Of a DNA stretch of 21,582 nucleotides, positions 8,435-15,669 are shown piece by piece. Made by a program: the position numbers and the translations under genes. The stretch's first letter is position 1. Each line of letters starts with the position of its first letter. A model generated the notes under the pieces. That model had not been told where the DNA came from. It made no database searches and worked only from the letters and a program-made list of their open reading frames with translations. This DNA is from JBEKZQ01 sp049509675 (GTDB taxonomy: Bacteria; Planctomycetota; Planctomycetia; Pirellulales; Thermoguttaceae), in assembly GCA_049509675.1 (NCBI GenBank), contig JBEKZQ010000051.1, positions 1 through 21,582 on the forward strand, written 5' to 3'.

Positions 8435-10849
8435 ATGGCACCACAACCGTCCTCGCCGCCGACCCATTGCCGTCTGGCCATCGCCGTCGAGGGCGTGGTG
8501 CAGGGGGTCGGGTTTCGGCCTTTCGTTTACAATGCGGCCCGGTCGCGGGGACTGAGCGGCTGGGTTCGCAATGAGGCCGACGTGGTACACATCGAGATCG
8601 AGGGCGATCGGACTGTGGTGGATGATTTCCTGGAAACGCTCCGGCGGCGCCACCCGCCGCAGGCCCGCATCGATGCCCTGGATGTTGTCGAGATCGCCGC
8701 AAAAAGTCCTCAGCCCCCGGCCGAAGCGTTCCAGATCGTCGACAGTGCGGGGGGGGCCGAGCCGCGTCCCACCATTCCGGCCGACCTGGCCACCTGCGCC
8801 GAGTGTCTGGCGGAGATCCGCAGTCCGTCGGAGCGGCGCTTCGGCTATCCCTTCACCAACTGCACCAACTGCGGCCCGCGCTGGTCGATCATTCGGCAAC
8901 TGCCCTACGATCGGCCGCGGACCTCAATGGCCGCGTTCCCGATGTGTCCCCAATGCCTGGCCGAGTACCACAATGCGGCCGACCGGCGTTTCCACGCGCA
9001 ACCGATCGCGTGTCCGCAGTGCGGACCGCAGTTGCGGCTCTTGGACCCGGCTGGAAAAGAGATAGCCAGGGACGGGGCGCTGGAGACGGCCGCGGCCGCC
9101 GTCCGCGCCGGGCAGATCGTCGCGCTGCAGGGCCTGGGCGGATTTCAACTGCTGGTCGATGCGACCGTGCCGGCCGCCGTGGCCCGGTTGCGGACGCGGA
9201 AGCATCGCCCCGATAAGCCACTGGCCGTGATGTTCCCCAGCTTGGAAGCGGCCCAACAATTCTGTGAAATCTCCGAGGCCGAGGCCGCCGCGCTCCGCTC
9301 GCACCAGGCGCCGATCGTATTGGTGCGGCGACGCGCCCTTGACGGTGCGGAAAGGGAAATCGAGCCCATCGCCGAGGAAGTGGCGCCGGGCAATCCCTAC
9401 CTGGGCGCCCTGCTGCCCTACACGCCGCTGCACCATCTGCTCATGGCGCGCATCGCCCGGCCGATCGTCTGCACCAGCGGCAATCTTTCCGAGGAGCCGA
9501 TGGCCGTCGAGCCGTCCGAGGCCGTGCGGCGGTTGGGACCGATTGCCGACCTGCTGCTGGTCCACAATCGGCCCATCGTGCGGCCGGTGGACGATTCGGT
9601 GGTGCGGCTCATGCCCGACGGCTTGCAGATCCTGCGCCGCGCCCGCGGTTACGCGCCGCTGCCGATCCCCCTTGGTTTTTCAGCCCCGAACGTTCTGGCC
9701 GTGGGCGGGCATCTGAAGAACACCGTGGCGCTGGCGCTGGGCGCGGCGGGCCAGCGGGCGACTACGCCGGTGGTCAGGAGTTGTCACGTCGGCGACCTGG
9801 ACGACGTGCTCAGCATCGAGGTTTTTCGCCGGGCCATCGACGACCTACTGGAGTTCTTTCGCATCCGACCGGAGGTGATCGCCTGCGACCTTCATCCCGA
9901 TTATGCCTCGACACGGCATGCCGAGACGTTGGCCCAGCGGTGGGGCGTGCCGTTGGTCCGCGTGCAGCACCACCACGCCCACGTGGCGGCCTGCATGGCC
10001 GAGCACAGGCTGGAAGGGCCGGTGCTGGGGCTTGCCTGGGACGGAACCGGCTACGGAGCGGACGGCACGGTCTGGGGCGGCGAGGCCCTGGTGTGCCAAG
10101 GCGGCCGTTTCCAACGTGTGGCCCATCTGCGCCCGTTCCGGCTGCCGGGCGGCGATCGGGCCATGCGCGAACCGCGCCGTTCGGCCCTCGGCCTGCTGTA
10201 TGAGATGTTGGGCTCTGAGGCGGGGGACTGTCCCGATTTTCGTCTAAGCGAGAATGGGACTGTCCCCTTCCGCAACGCAGAAGTGGCCCGGTACGCGGCC
10301 GGCTGGTTTCGCGCGCCGGAGTTGCGCACCTTGCTCGCGGTCCTGGCGGCCCCACGGCACGCTCCCCGCACCAGCAGCATGGGCCGGCTCTTCGACGCGG
10401 TGGCCGCCCTGTGCGGCCTGCCGTTGGTGACCAGTTTCGAGGGGCAGGCCGCCATGGCCCTGGAGTTCGCCGCCGATGCGGACCTCGAAGAGGCCTATCC
10501 TCTGCCCCTGGCCGGCGGTGTGCCGGCAGTGGCCGATTGGGAACCGTTGGTCCGCCGCGTTCTGGCCGACCGGGCCGCCGGTGAGCCGCCCGCTCGCATC
10601 AGCGCGCGGTTTCACAATGCGCTGGCCGAGTTGGCCGTGGCCATCGCCCAACGTACCGGTCTGGGACAGGTCGTGCTTGGCGGCGGATGTTTTCAGAACC
10701 GGCTGTTGACGCAAACTGTCAGGCAACGTCTGATGAAGGCAGGTTTTTCGGTGTTGATGCCATCGGCGGTTCCGCCCGGCGACGGCGGCATCGCACTGGG
10801 GCAAGTGTTTGTCGCCGCTAAGGTTTTTCGAGGCGAGCAGAGGGCGTAG
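8435..10849 (+). CDS. hypF: Carbamoyltransferase HypF, [NiFe] hydrogenase maturation
   Basis: HypF converts carbamoyl phosphate plus ATP to a carbamoyl adenylate and transfers the carbamoyl group to the C-terminal Cys of HypE, the first step in making the cyanide ligands of the hydrogenase iron. Domains in order: acylphosphatase-like (10-100, VVQGVGFRPF with R28); two C-x2-C-x18-C-x2-C zinc fingers (C121/124/143/146 and C171/174/193/196); a YrdC-like domain (about 210-400, with TRKHRPDKPLAVM and CTSGNLSEEPM); and a Kae1-like carbamoyltransferase domain with HHHAH at 512-516 and WDGTGYG. At 804 aa it is longer than the usual 750-780; part of the excess is a 15-codon palindromic insert at residues 597-611. 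The ATG at 8435 begins the family homology; an upstream in-frame ATG (8282) falls in the inverted repeat. First gene of hypFCDE. Confidence 0.95.
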   Translation: MAPQPSSPPTHCRLAIAVEGVVQGVGFRPFVYNAARSRGLSGWVRNEADVVHIEIEGDRTVVDDFLETLRRRHPPQARIDALDVVEIAAKSPQPPAEAFQIVDSAGGAEPRPTIPADLATCAECLAEIRSPSERRFGYPFTNCTNCGPRWSIIRQLPYDRPRTSMAAFPMCPQCLAEYHNAADRRFHAQPIACPQCGPQLRLLDPAGKEIARDGALETAAAAVRAGQIVALQGLGGFQLLVDATVPAAVARLRTRKHRPDKPLAVMFPSLEAAQQFCEISEAEAAALRSHQAPIVLVRRRALDGAEREIEPIAEEVAPGNPYLGALLPYTPLHHLLMARIARPIVCTSGNLSEEPMAVEPSEAVRRLGPIADLLLVHNRPIVRPVDDSVVRLMPDGLQILRRARGYAPLPIPLGFSAPNVLAVGGHLKNTVALALGAAGQRATTPVVRSCHVGDLDDVLSIEVFRRAIDDLLEFFRIRPEVIACDLHPDYASTRHAETLAQRWGVPLVRVQHHHAHVAACMAEHRLEGPVLGLAWDGTGYGADGTVWGGEALVCQGGRFQRVAHLRPFRLPGGDRAMREPRRSALGLLYEMLGSEAGDCPDFRLSENGTVPFRNAEVARYAAGWFRAPELRTLLAVLAAPRHAPRTSSMGRLFDAVAALCGLPLVTSFEGQAAMALEFAADADLEEAYPLPLAGGVPAVADWEPLVRRVLADRAAGEPPARISARFHNALAELAVAIAQRTGLGQVVLGGGCFQNRLLTQTVRQRLMKAGFSVLMPSAVPPGDGGIALGQVFVAAKVFRGEQRA
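10223..10267. repeat. 45-bp palindromic element inserted in frame within hypF
   Basis: Left arm GGGGACTGTCCCGATTTTCG (10223-10242) faces CGAGAATGGGACTGTCCCC (10249-10267); each arm itself contains the palindrome GGGACnGTCCC. It spans exactly 15 codons and encodes GDCPDFRLSENGTVP, foreign to HypF. Related elements lie at 14393-14466 and 18450-18525. Confidence 0.85.
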
Positions 10850-10881
10850 GCATGGGCCAAAGAAACTTTAGCACTATTGGT

Positions 10882-10906
10882 TCCCTCTCCCGCAAGGGGA
10901 GAGGGA
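10882..10906. repeat. Perfect hairpin between hypF and hypC
   Basis: TCCCTCTCCC (10882-10891) and GGGAGAGGGA (10897-10906) form a 10-bp stem with a 5-nt loop. GAAAA follows instead of a T-run, so this is not a classical terminator. It lies 34 bases before the hypC start. Confidence 0.75.
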
Positions 10907-10939
10907 GAAAACGACGTCACGCTGATTGGAGACAAGAGC

Positions 10940-11164
10940 ATGTGTTTGGCGATCCCCGGCAAATTGCTGGAAATCCGCACGGAGAACGATCTCCCGGTGG
11001 GGAAGGTGGCGTTCGGCGGCATTACCAAGGAGGTCTGTTTGGTCTATACGCCCGAGGCCGTCGTGGGCGACTACGTGATCGTCCACGTGGGCTTCGCCAT
11101 CAGCCGACTCGACGAGGCGGAGGCCCGGCAGATCTTCGCCGACCTGGAGGCCATGGGGGAGTAG
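10940..11164 (+). CDS. hypC: Hydrogenase maturation chaperone HypC
   Basis: 74 aa, typical of the HypC/HybG/HupF family. The N terminus is MCLAIPGKLLEI; Cys2 is the residue that holds the Fe(CN)2CO unit and contacts the hydrogenase large-subunit precursor. The centre KVAFGGITKEVCLVYTPEAV and VGDYVIVHVGFAISRLDEAEA match the OB-like fold of the family. The start is fixed by GGAG eight bases upstream and by conserved Cys2. HypC works with HypD as the scaffold on which the iron ligands are assembled. It lies 90 bp downstream of hypF; its TAG stop shares its last base with the first base of the following inverted repeat. Confidence 0.95.
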   Translation: MCLAIPGKLLEIRTENDLPVGKVAFGGITKEVCLVYTPEAVVGDYVIVHVGFAISRLDEAEARQIFADLEAMGE

Positions 11165-11306
11165 TTTTCAGTTTTCAGTGTTCAGTGTTCAGCGTGGCGT
11201 GCAAACCGCTTGCCGAGAACTTAATGCCGAACATCTCAGTTCTCCGTGTGAACTGCCCGCGAACCGGTTGCCAAAGCTGAAAACTGAAAACTCAACACTT
11301 CAAACT
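11164..11306. repeat. Inverted repeat, TTTTCAG-word family, hypC-hypD junction
   Basis: GTTTTCAGTTTTCAG (11164-11178) pairs perfectly with CTGAAAACTGAAAAC (11277-11291) across 98 nt. Extra TGTTCAG words follow the left arm and ACACTTCAAACTC follows the right, ending six bases before the hypD ATG. The element makes up essentially the whole intergenic gap. Confidence 0.85.
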
Positions 11307-11312
11307 CTTCGT

Positions 11313-12410
11313 ATGAAATACATCGACGAATATCGCAACGCCGAGGGGGCCAAACGCCTGGCCGAGACGATCGCCCGCACCGTGACCCGGCCGTGGAACA
11401 TCATGGAAATCTGCGGCGGGCAAACGCATGCCATCATCCGCTTCGGCTTGGACCAGATGCTGCCGCAGGAGATCCAGTTGATCCACGGGCCGGGCTGTCC
11501 GGTGTGCGTCACGCCGATCGAGATGATCGATAAGGCGATCGCGGTTGCCGCTCGGCCGGAGGTGATCTTCTGCTCCTTCGGCGACATGTTGCGCGTGCCC
11601 GGCACGGCCAAGGATTTGTTCACGGTCAAGTCGGAAGGCGGCGACGTGCGGGTGGTCTATTCGCCGTTGGATGCCGTGGCCCTGGCGCAACGACATCCGC
11701 AGCGGCAAGTGGTTTTCTTTGCCATCGGTTTCGAGACCACGGCGCCGGCCAACGTCATGGCCGTGGTGCAGGCGGAAAAACTGGGGCTGGCGAATTTCTC
11801 CGTCCTGGTCTCGCACGTGCTGGTGCCGCCGGCCATGGAAGCGATCCTCCGGTCGCCGCGAAATCAGGTGCAGGCCTTCCTGGCGGCGGGGCACGTCTGC
11901 ACGGTGATGGGCATCGCCCAGTACCGGCCCCTGGCCGAGAAGTATCGCGTGCCCATCGTGGTGACCGGCTTCGAGCCGCTGGACATCTTGCAGGGCGTGC
12001 TGATGTGCGTGCGGCAGTTGGAAGCCGGTCGCTCTGAAGTCGAGAACCAGTACGCCCGCAGCGTCCGGCCCGAGGGCAACCCGGCGGCCGTGCGGCAGAT
12101 TGAGAAGGTGTTTCAGGTGGTGCCGCGGAAATGGCGGGGCATCGGCGAGATCCCGGCCAGCGGCTGGGCCTTGCGTCCGCCCTACGATGCCTTCGATGCC
12201 GAGTTGCGTTTCGGAGTGACGGGCGTTACGGCCGACGAGCCGGCGGAGTGCATTGCCGGCGAGGTGCTGCAAGGGCACAAGAAGCCCTGGGATTGCCCGG
12301 CCTTCGGCGTTCATTGCACGCCGGACCGGCCGCTGGGCGCGCCCATGGTGTCGACCGAAGGGGCCTGCGCAGCGTATTATCGTTATCGACGGTTGCAGAC
12401 AAGGGATTAG
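11313..12410 (+). CDS. hypD: Hydrogenase maturation Fe-S protein HypD
   Basis: 365 aa, the usual length. HypD carries a [4Fe-4S] cluster and, with HypC, provides the scaffold where CN and CO are attached to iron. Signature blocks are all present: MEICGGQTHAI (C34), HGPGCPVCVTP (C62, C65), FCSFGDMLRVPG (C87), GFETTAP, GHVCTVMG, GFEPLDILQG, and the C-terminal cluster region with CIAGEVLQG, KPWDCPAFGVHC and STEGACAAYYRY. The start MKYIDEYR is where family homology begins; no Shine-Dalgarno is visible because the upstream bases are the right arm of a palindromic element. The last codons, AGG GAT TAG, are themselves supplied by the next element's left arm, so the C-terminal residues were probably altered by its insertion. 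Confidence 0.95.
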   Translation: MKYIDEYRNAEGAKRLAETIARTVTRPWNIMEICGGQTHAIIRFGLDQMLPQEIQLIHGPGCPVCVTPIEMIDKAIAVAARPEVIFCSFGDMLRVPGTAKDLFTVKSEGGDVRVVYSPLDAVALAQRHPQRQVVFFAIGFETTAPANVMAVVQAEKLGLANFSVLVSHVLVPPAMEAILRSPRNQVQAFLAAGHVCTVMGIAQYRPLAEKYRVPIVVTGFEPLDILQGVLMCVRQLEAGRSEVENQYARSVRPEGNPAAVRQIEKVFQVVPRKWRGIGEIPASGWALRPPYDAFDAELRFGVTGVTADEPAECIAGEVLQGHKKPWDCPAFGVHCTPDRPLGAPMVSTEGACAAYYRYRRLQTRD

Positions 12411-12490
12411 GGATTGGGGATTGGGGATTAGAGGCTGACGCCCAGCCCTGGCCTCCAGCCACTTGCGCCTAATCCCCAATCCCTAATCCC
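12403..12490. repeat. Inverted repeat, GGGATTA-word family, hypD-hypE junction (copy 1)
   Basis: GGGATTAGGGATTGGGGATT (12403-12422) and AATCCCCAATCCCTAATCCC (12471-12490) are perfect 20-bp arms. The loop contains TTAGAGGC, GACGCCC and GGCCTCCA, which recur in inverted orientation in the element at 17150-17240. It includes the hypD stop and ends eight bases before hypE. Confidence 0.88.
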
Positions 12491-12498
12491 TCTCCTCC

Positions 12499-13551
12499 AT
12501 GCCCGAACAGCCACATCCACTGAACGTCTCCTGTCCCCTGCCCTTGAGCGATCATGCCACGGTGCAACTGGCGCACGGCGGCGGGGGCCGATTGATGCGG
12601 CGGCTCATCGAAGAGATGTTTCTGCCGGCCTTCCGCGGCCCGACGCCGGCGCACGATAGCGCCGTGCTTCAACTCGGCCCGACGCGGCTGGCCTTCACCA
12701 CCGATACCTTCGTGGTGCATCCGTTGTTTTTTCCCGGCGGCGACATCGGCAAATTGGCCGTGTGCGGCACGGTGAACGACCTGGCGATGGCCGGGGCCCG
12801 GCCGCTGTGGCTGAGCGCCGCCTTCGTGCTCGAAGAGGGGCTGCCCATGGAAACGCTGCGCCGCGTGGTGGCCTCGATGCGCGACGAGGCCCGGCGGGCC
12901 GGCGTCCAGATCGTTACCGGCGACACCAAAGTCGTCGATCGCGGCCATGGCGACGGACTTTTCGTCAATACGGCAGGCATCGGCCTGGTGCCCGAGCGGA
13001 TCGAGATTTCACCGCGCCGCGTGGCCCCCGGCGACGCGATCCTCATCAGCGGCGATTTGGGCCGGCACGGCCTGGCCGTGATGTCGGTGCGGGAAGCCCT
13101 GGGCTTTGAAAGCCAACTGGCGAGCGACTGCGAGTCGTTGGCCGGCCTGGTCGAGGCCCTGCTGGCCCTGGGAGCGGATCTGCACTGCCTGCGCGACCTG
13201 ACGCGCGGCGGCCTGGCGGCGGCGCTGAATGAAATCGCCGTCGATGCGGCCGTCGGCATGGAGGTCCAGGAGGCGGCCATTCCGGTCAGCGAAGCCGTGG
13301 CCGGGGCCTGCGAGCTGCTCGGACTGGACCCGCTCTATGCGGCCAACGAAGGCCGGCTGGTGGCGTTCGTCTCGGCCGCCGCCGCTTCCCGTGCGCTGGA
13401 GATCCTGCGCAGCCACCCCGCCGCACACGGCCCGGCGCTGGTGGGAACGGTTTTGGCCGAGCATGCCGGCCTGGTCGAGCTGCGCAGCGTTCTGGGCGGC
13501 GGGCGGATCCTCGATCTGCTCTCCGGCGAGCAGATGCCGCGAATTTGCTGA
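12499..13551 (+). CDS. hypE: Carbamoyl dehydratase HypE
   Basis: 350 aa, full length. HypE accepts the carbamoyl group from HypF on its C-terminal Cys and dehydrates it with ATP to a thiocyanate, the source of the CN ligands. It belongs to the PurM/AIR-synthase-like family: VQLAHGGGGRLMRRLIEEM near the start, AFTTDTFVVHPLFFPGGDIG, CGTVNDLAMAGARP, QIVTGDTKVV, LTRGGLAAALNEIA and LDPLYAANEGRLVA. It ends MPRIC, so the essential terminal Cys is intact. The ATG at 12499 lies eight bases past a palindromic arm with no SD visible. It is the last hyp gene; the 20 bases covering its 3' end reappear at 13824-13843. Confidence 0.95.
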   Translation: MPEQPHPLNVSCPLPLSDHATVQLAHGGGGRLMRRLIEEMFLPAFRGPTPAHDSAVLQLGPTRLAFTTDTFVVHPLFFPGGDIGKLAVCGTVNDLAMAGARPLWLSAAFVLEEGLPMETLRRVVASMRDEARRAGVQIVTGDTKVVDRGHGDGLFVNTAGIGLVPERIEISPRRVAPGDAILISGDLGRHGLAVMSVREALGFESQLASDCESLAGLVEALLALGADLHCLRDLTRGGLAAALNEIAVDAAVGMEVQEAAIPVSEAVAGACELLGLDPLYAANEGRLVAFVSAAAASRALEILRSHPAAHGPALVGTVLAEHAGLVELRSVLGGGRILDLLSGEQMPRIC

Positions 13552-13595
13552 GCGGATGGGCCTCGGTCCGATCGGCTCGCAGGGCCCTCCTTATA

Positions 13596-13774
13596 GATCA
13601 CGAAAACACGAAAGCACGAAATCGCCACTTTCATGGCATTCTCATATATCGACTCCAGGAAACCCGGTCCCAATTCCTTATGGACGTGCAATGCCGCATC
13701 GATGATCTGCCCCGATAGGGCTTCGAACTTGTGCCCCTTGATCTTCTCTTTCGTGCTTTCGTGTTTTCGTGATC
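13596..13774. repeat. 26-bp perfect inverted repeat, CACGAAA-word family, enclosing a gene remnant
   Basis: Arms 13596-13621 and 13749-13774 are exact reverse complements over 26 bp (left arm begins GATCACGAAAACACG). The words CACGAAAA, CACGAAAG and CACGAAA repeat within the arm. The 127-bp interior encodes the GxxExxY remnant on the minus strand. Confidence 0.9.
13620..13745 (-). pseudogene. GxxExxY-family protein, N-terminal remnant
   Basis: The minus strand encodes KIKGHKFEALSGQIIDAALH followed by VHKELGPGFLESIYENAMKVAI, matching the opening of GxxExxY proteins (PDDEXK_3-like), which normally run to about 120-130 aa. Only about 42 residues survive; the catalytic part is absent and the frame runs directly into the other palindromic arm. 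There is no credible start codon, as the frame also enters the upstream arm. It is therefore a fragment carried in, or trapped by, the inverted-repeat element. Confidence 0.75.
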
Positions 13775-13846
13775 CACCCGGCCTAATCTGAGGTTCCGTC
13801 GGGTATCTAGAGCGACCCGACGTGCAGATGCCGCGAATTTGCTAGG

Positions 13847-13917
13847 AGTGTTCAGTGTTCAGTTTTCAGTGCTCGCTGCTCGATTGCCTGAACACTGAAA
13901 ACTGAACACTTCAAACT
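13847..13917. repeat. Inverted repeat, TTTTCAG-word family (copy 2)
   Basis: AGTGTTCAGTTTTCAGTG (13854-13871) pairs perfectly with CACTGAAAACTGAACACT (13893-13910). CTTCAAACTG follows the right arm, as in the other two copies, and ends beside the stop codon of the minus-strand gene at 13919. Confidence 0.85.
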
Positions 13918-13918
13918 G

Positions 13919-14233
13919 TCAAAGCTGCACTCCGATTTGGGCGGCACGCATGGTCAGGGCCGCCTTGAAGTACTGAAACTTGTGATGCGGTTTCTTGCGG
14001 GCCCATTGCAGCGACGACTGCACGAGGTCGTAGGGCAACTTGCCGGCGTCGACTAGATTGATCGCGCGTTGGATGAATCCGCCGTCTTCCACGTCCGTGG
14101 TCCGCAGCACGGCCTTGATTTGTGCGGCGTCGAGGTTCTCAGCCGCCCGGGCGAGGCGGCCGGACTGGGCCAGCCACAGTCCGCACGTCAGGGCCAACAA
14201 CGCCACAATCGATCGGCGAGAAAAATGGCACAT
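13919..14233 (-). CDS. Small secreted protein of unknown function
   Basis: 104 aa from the ATG at 14233. It opens with a clear signal peptide: MCHFSRRS, then the hydrophobic IVALLALTCGLWLA, then cleavage near RLARA before AENLD. The mature part of about 75 residues (IKAVLRTTDVEDGGFIQRAI followed by NLVDAGKLPYDLVQSSLQWA) is helical and basic towards the end (RKKPHHKFQYF). I do not recognise a named domain; the style is that of short exported planctomycete proteins. A longer in-frame start at 14350 was not used because it would put the signal sequence in the interior. No SD is visible. Confidence 0.65.
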   Translation of the reverse strand: MCHFSRRSIVALLALTCGLWLAQSGRLARAAENLDAAQIKAVLRTTDVEDGGFIQRAINLVDAGKLPYDLVQSSLQWARKKPHHKFQYFKAALTMRAAQIGVQL

Positions 14234-14329
14234 GGGCGACACCGCCGGAAAAGAAAAGGGGCAGGAAATTGCCGGCTCTTTTAGCTGAAATGCCCCCCCG
14301 CTGCAAGAGGAAAACCAGCGACCACCGCA

Positions 14330-14359
14330 TTGACGGGGCGGTACGGCCACCGATATAGT
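14330..14359 (+). promoter_or_regulatory. Candidate sigma70-type promoter for the Sua5-phosphatase/rpiB unit
   Basis: TTGACG (14330-14335), an 18-bp spacer and TATAGT (14354-14359) form a good match. A transcript from here would pass through the palindromic element at 14393-14466 before the start at 14503. Confidence 0.5.
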
Positions 14360-14392
14360 AAAATACGTTGTTACCGTTCACGCGGTTGGAAG

Positions 14393-14466
14393 GGGGACAG
14401 GTCCGTGTTTTCGGTCCCGGTCTTCCTGAAAACACCGCGAATTCGCCGAAAAACGGACCAGTCCCC
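14393..14466. repeat. Inverted repeat, GGGGAC..TTTTCGG family
   Basis: The left arm 14393-14414 (GGGGACAGGTCC, then GTGTTTTCGG) faces CCGAAAAACGGACCAGTCCCC-type sequence at 14446-14466, with one mismatch and one indel. The spacing is 31 nt. It lies in the leader of the fusion gene and is related to elements at 18450-18525 and in hypF. Confidence 0.8.
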
Positions 14467-14502
14467 TGGTCGCGGGGCTTTCGGCTGTTTTGGGATTCAA
14501 GT

Positions 14503-15669
14503 ATGGCGGCGGTGTTGGATTTGCGAGATGCGGAAGACTGGCGGGATATTGTCCACCAGGCCGTTCAGGCCCTGGTGGAGGGCAAACTGGTCGCGCTTCC
14601 CACCGAGACCGTCTACGGCCTAGCCGCCAGTGCCCTGGAGGAGGAAGCGGTCCAGCGGCTCCTTGAGGTAAAGAACCGCCGCTCGGGCCATGCGCTGGCG
14701 CTGGCCATCAAGAGCGCCGACGAGGCGCGAGACTACGTGCCCGACATGTGCGGCCTGGCCCAGCGGCTGGCGCGGCGCTGCTGGCCGGGCCCCATCACCC
14801 TGGTGGTCGACGATTCACACCCCGACAGCTTGATCCGCCAACTGCCCCCCAAGGTTCAGCAACTCGTCTCTCCGGAGCACTCGGTGGGGTTGCGTGTCCC
14901 CGGCCATCAGGTGGTTCTGGACGTCTTGCGGCTGCTGGTCGGACCGTTGGCCCTCTCCAGCGCCAACCGCAGCGGCGAGCCGGAGGCCGTCACGGCCCGG
15001 CAAGTGGTCGAGTTGCTGGGCGACCAGGTCGACATGGTCATCGACGACGGACCGTGCCGTTTCGGCGAGCCGTCGTCGGTGGTCCGCGTCCGCGGCAATC
15101 AGTACGAGATTTTGCGGGTGGGGGTCGTGCCCGAAAAAACCCTGCAGCGGCTGTCCAGCCTGATGGTTCTGTTCGTATGCACGGGCAATACCTGCCGCAG
15201 TCCGATGGCCGAGGGGATCGCCCGGCAGTTGCTGGCCAAGCGGCTGGGCTGCCGCCTCGAAGAACTTGAGGATCGCGGGGTATTGGTCATGTCGGCGGGG
15301 ATCGCGGCCATGATGGGCGGCCGCGCCAGCCCGGAAGCCGTCAAGGTGATGTCCGGTCTCGGGCTGGATATTTCCGATCACGAGACGCAACCTTTGACCG
15401 AGCCGTTGGTGCGGCACGCCGACGTGATCTTCACCATGACCCGCACGCATCGCGAGTCGATCGTGGCGCAGTGGCCGGGAGCGGCCGAGCGGATTCGCAT
15501 GCTCTGCGGCGACGAATCGGACGTGTGCGACCCGATCGGCGGACCGTTGGACCGCTACCAGCGCTGCGCCGTGCAAATCCGCTCGGAGCTGGAGATTCGC
15601 CTGGACGAATTGGAGCTTCCCGCCGGCACGCCAGCGAGTCACAAACCCCCTGAACTTCCTTCATTCTGA
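14503..15669 (+). CDS. Fusion: threonylcarbamoyl-AMP synthase (Sua5/TsaC/YwlC) plus YwlE-type protein-arginine phosphatase
   Basis: 388 aa. Residues 1-215 are a Sua5/YrdC domain, which makes threonylcarbamoyl-AMP from Thr, bicarbonate and ATP for the tRNA t6A modification: GKLVALPTETVYGLA, RRCWPGPITLVV and the nucleotide-binding LSSANRSGEPEAVTA. Residues 220-388 are a low-molecular-weight phosphatase: VLFVCTGNTCRSPMAEG with the C-x5-R loop (C226, R232) and DP at 343. T230 in the loop is the residue that marks arginine phosphatases such as YwlE; tyrosine phosphatases usually have Ile or Leu there. The order of domains, then rpiB, matches ywlC-ywlE-ywlF in Bacillus, supporting a fusion of adjacent genes. 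The start at 14503 precedes family homology; the SD is weak. The stop overlaps the rpiB start. Confidence 0.88.
   Translation: MAAVLDLRDAEDWRDIVHQAVQALVEGKLVALPTETVYGLAASALEEEAVQRLLEVKNRRSGHALALAIKSADEARDYVPDMCGLAQRLARRCWPGPITLVVDDSHPDSLIRQLPPKVQQLVSPEHSVGLRVPGHQVVLDVLRLLVGPLALSSANRSGEPEAVTARQVVELLGDQVDMVIDDGPCRFGEPSSVVRVRGNQYEILRVGVVPEKTLQRLSSLMVLFVCTGNTCRSPMAEGIARQLLAKRLGCRLEELEDRGVLVMSAGIAAMMGGRASPEAVKVMSGLGLDISDHETQPLTEPLVRHADVIFTMTRTHRESIVAQWPGAAERIRMLCGDESDVCDPIGGPLDRYQRCAVQIRSELEIRLDELELPAGTPASHKPPELPSF

Larger units (their letters stand above)
13530..13843. repeat. 20-bp direct repeat flanking a palindromic insert
   Basis: GCAGATGCCGCGAATTTGCT occurs at 13530-13549, inside the end of hypE, and identically at 13824-13843. 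The 274 bp between hold a 26-bp perfect inverted repeat and a gene remnant. It looks like a long target-site duplication or a recombination scar. Confidence 0.85.
13552..13918. other. Repeat-filled intergenic region, 367 bp
   Basis: This gap between convergent hypE and the small secreted-protein gene holds, in order, the CACGAAA-family inverted repeat with a GxxExxY gene remnant (13596-13774), the second copy of the hypE 3' end (13824-13843) and a TTTTCAG-family inverted repeat (13847-13917). No intact gene or promoter is visible. Confidence 0.75.

Noticed and set aside
11292..12479. Minus-strand open frame over hypD
   Set aside because: It is antisense to a fully conserved HypD and Arg/His/Gln-rich; its start and end lie in the repeats.
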